NCBI GenBank assembly: GCA_017521775.1
Contig: JAFXBO010000234.1
Coordinates: forward strand, 1 to 8,784
From: Clostridia bacterium
GTDB lineage: Bacteria > Bacillota > Clostridia > UBA1381
Direction of reading: 5' to 3'
Length of the DNA: 8,784 nt
In this document: piece by piece, positions 7,604 through 8,784 of the stretch
Position numbering within the stretch: the first letter of the stretch is position 1
Layout: every line of letters starts with the position of its first letter
Program-made: the position numbers and the translations under genes
The notes under the pieces: model-generated
Database searches by the model: none
What the model was told of the DNA's origin: nothing
Seen by the model: only the letters and a program-made list of their open reading frames with translations

Positions 7604-8784
7604 ATGGAAGATAGCAAAAATATTGCTAAGCAGTATGACCCTGCTCAGGTTGAGGACAGGCTCTATAAATTCTGGATGGATAATAAATATTTCCACGCAG
7701 AACCTGATGATAGTAAAGAGCCTTTTACAATAGTAATTCCTCCTCCGAATGTAACAGGTCAGCTTCATATGGGACACGCCCTCGATGAAACTTTGCAGGA
7801 TATTCTAATTCGTTATAAAAGAATGCAGGGTTTTTGCACATTGTGGGTACCTGGTACTGACCACGCAGGTATTGCAACACAGATTAAGGTTGAGGAAAAC
7901 TTAAGAGTTAACGAAGGTCTTACAAGATATGATTTAGGCAGAGAAAAGTTTTTGGAAAGAGTATGGGACTGGAAAAAGCTCTATGGTGACAGAATTATCA
8001 ATCAGTTAAAGAAAATCGGCTCTTCCTGTGACTGGGACAGAGAAAGATTTACAATGGACGAGGGTTGCTCAAAGGCTGTAAGAGAGGTTTTTGTTAACCT
8101 TTATGAAAAAGGTCTTATTTATCAGGGCTCAAGAATTATAAACTGGTGTCCTCACTGTATCACAGCACTATCCGATGCAGAGGTTGAACATACAGAGCAA
8201 GCAGGTCATTTCTGGCACATAAAATATCCGATTAAGGATAGCGATGATTTCGTTATAATCGCAACAACCCGTCCTGAAACATTATTGGGTGATACTGCTG
8301 TGGCAGTTAATCCTGAGGATGAAAGATATAAGGATTTGGTTGGCAAGATGCTTATTTTGCCATTGGTTGGCAGAGAAATTCCTGTTATTGCAGATGAATA
8401 TGTGGATAAAGAATTCGGAACAGGTTGTGTTAAAATCACTCCTGCCCATGACCCTAACGATTTTGAGGTTGGAAAACGTCATAACCTCGAGGTTATCAAG
8501 GTACTAAATGACGATGCAACCATTAACAGCTATGGTGGAAAATATGAGGGAATGGACAGATACGAAGCAAGAAAGGCTATGGTTGAAGACCTTGATAAAT
8601 TAGGCTTGCTCGTTAAAACTGAGGACCATTCACATAATGTAGGTCAATGTTACCGTTGTTCGACAACAGTTGAGCCTATTGTTTCAAAGCAATGGTTTGT
8701 TAAGATGAAACCTTTGGCAAAGCCTGCTATTGAAGCGGTTGCATCAAAAGAAACAGAGTTTGTTCCTGAAAGATTTTCAAAGAC
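7604..8784 (+). CDS. valS: Valyl-tRNA synthetase (N-terminal 393 residues; C-terminus off the right edge)
   Basis: ValS is the cytoplasmic class I aminoacyl-tRNA synthetase that charges tRNA-Val and edits mis-activated threonine. The N-terminus [24 protein letters not shown] is typical. The ATP-binding HIGH motif appears as HMGH (55-58) within [15 protein letters not shown], followed by [11 protein letters not shown] (83-93). The editing (CP1) region carries [15 protein letters not shown] (221-235) and [19 protein letters not shown] (272-290). Cysteine pairs Cys182/Cys185 (NWCPHC) and Cys349/Cys352 (QCYRC) look like the zinc-binding elements seen in many Val[14 protein letters not shown] (356-368) is also diagnostic. 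Bacterial ValS is about 880 residues, so the KMSKS motif, anticodon domain and C-terminal coiled coil lie beyond the window. The ATG has AAAGGAAG ending 6 nt upstream. It is transcribed away from the glycosidase from its own promoter. Confidence 0.97.
   Translation, partial: MEDSKNIAKQYDPAQVEDRLYKFWMDNKYFHAEPDDSKEPFTIVIPPPNVTGQLHMGHALDETLQDILIRYKRMQGFCTLWVPGTDHAGIATQIKVEENLRVNEGLTRYDLGREKFLERVWDWKKLYGDRIINQLKKIGSSCDWDRERFTMDEGCSKAVREVFVNLYEKGLIYQGSRIINWCPHCITALSDAEVEHTEQAGHFWHIKYPIKDSDDFVIIATTRPETLLGDTAVAVNPEDERYKDLVGKMLILPLVGREIPVIADEYVDKEFGTGCVKITPAHDPNDFEVGKRHNLEVIKVLNDDATINSYGGKYEGMDRYEARKAMVEDLDKLGLLVKTEDHSHNVGQCYRCSTTVEPIVSKQWFVKMKPLAKPAIEAVASKETEFVPERFSK

Noticed and set aside
7583..7777. 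64-codon minus-strand frame overlapping the valS start
   Set aside because: It is antisense to the conserved valS N-terminus and would have to start within valS. No supporting signals are seen.
8206..8482. Minus-strand frames of 66-77 codons, and a 72-codon plus-strand frame at 8289-8507
   Set aside because: They fall inside the editing domain of valS, which is read in a different frame with full family conservation.

Overview
The window looks like chromosomal DNA from a low-GC, AT-rich Gram-positive bacterium, most likely an anaerobic Clostridia member of the Lachnospiraceae type. The evidence is AT-rich codon use, GGAGG/AGGA-type ribosome binding sites, near-consensus sigma-A promoters, a FtsK/SpoIIIE translocase of Firmicute size, and a family 2 glycosidase of a kind familiar from gut anaerobes. 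The assignment is from sequence style only; there is no rRNA or other marker here.

Layout. The left half (1-4496) is a tight minus-strand run read in the order ftsK, ygiQ, folD: the DNA translocase (4496 to 2124), a YgiQ-family radical SAM protein (GTG start at 2109, 14 nt after the ftsK stop), and folD (start at 296, running off the left edge). folD starts inside the 3' end of ygiQ, with a 92-nt overlap. The run has its own promoter at 4523-4562. Just upstream of that promoter, a strong hairpin terminator at 4573-4617 closes the next gene, a 913-residue cytoplasmic glycoside hydrolase family 2 enzyme (7366 to 4625, minus strand). That gene is monocistronic as far as can be seen.

The 237-bp gap 7367-7603 is a divergent promoter region. 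A TTGACA-17-TAAAAT promoter drives the glycosidase leftward and a TTGACA-17-GATAAT promoter drives valS rightward. Between and within them lie an exact 13-bp direct repeat and a second, imperfect pair of repeats spaced 21 bp apart, which are candidate regulator sites. The glycosidase leader carries a G-run/C-run hairpin beside its ribosome binding site. valS (valyl-tRNA synthetase, from 7604) runs off the right edge; its predicted leader is only about 33 nt, so there is no room for a T-box riboswitch.

The genes are mostly housekeeping (chromosome segregation, one-carbon folate metabolism, tRNA charging), plus one carbohydrate-active enzyme sitting alone with no transporter or regulator in view. 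I saw no mobile element, CRISPR array, RNA gene or clearly new multi-gene system. The points most worth a second look are the long ygiQ/folD overlap, the specificity and C-terminal domain of the glycosidase, and the repeats in the divergent promoter region.
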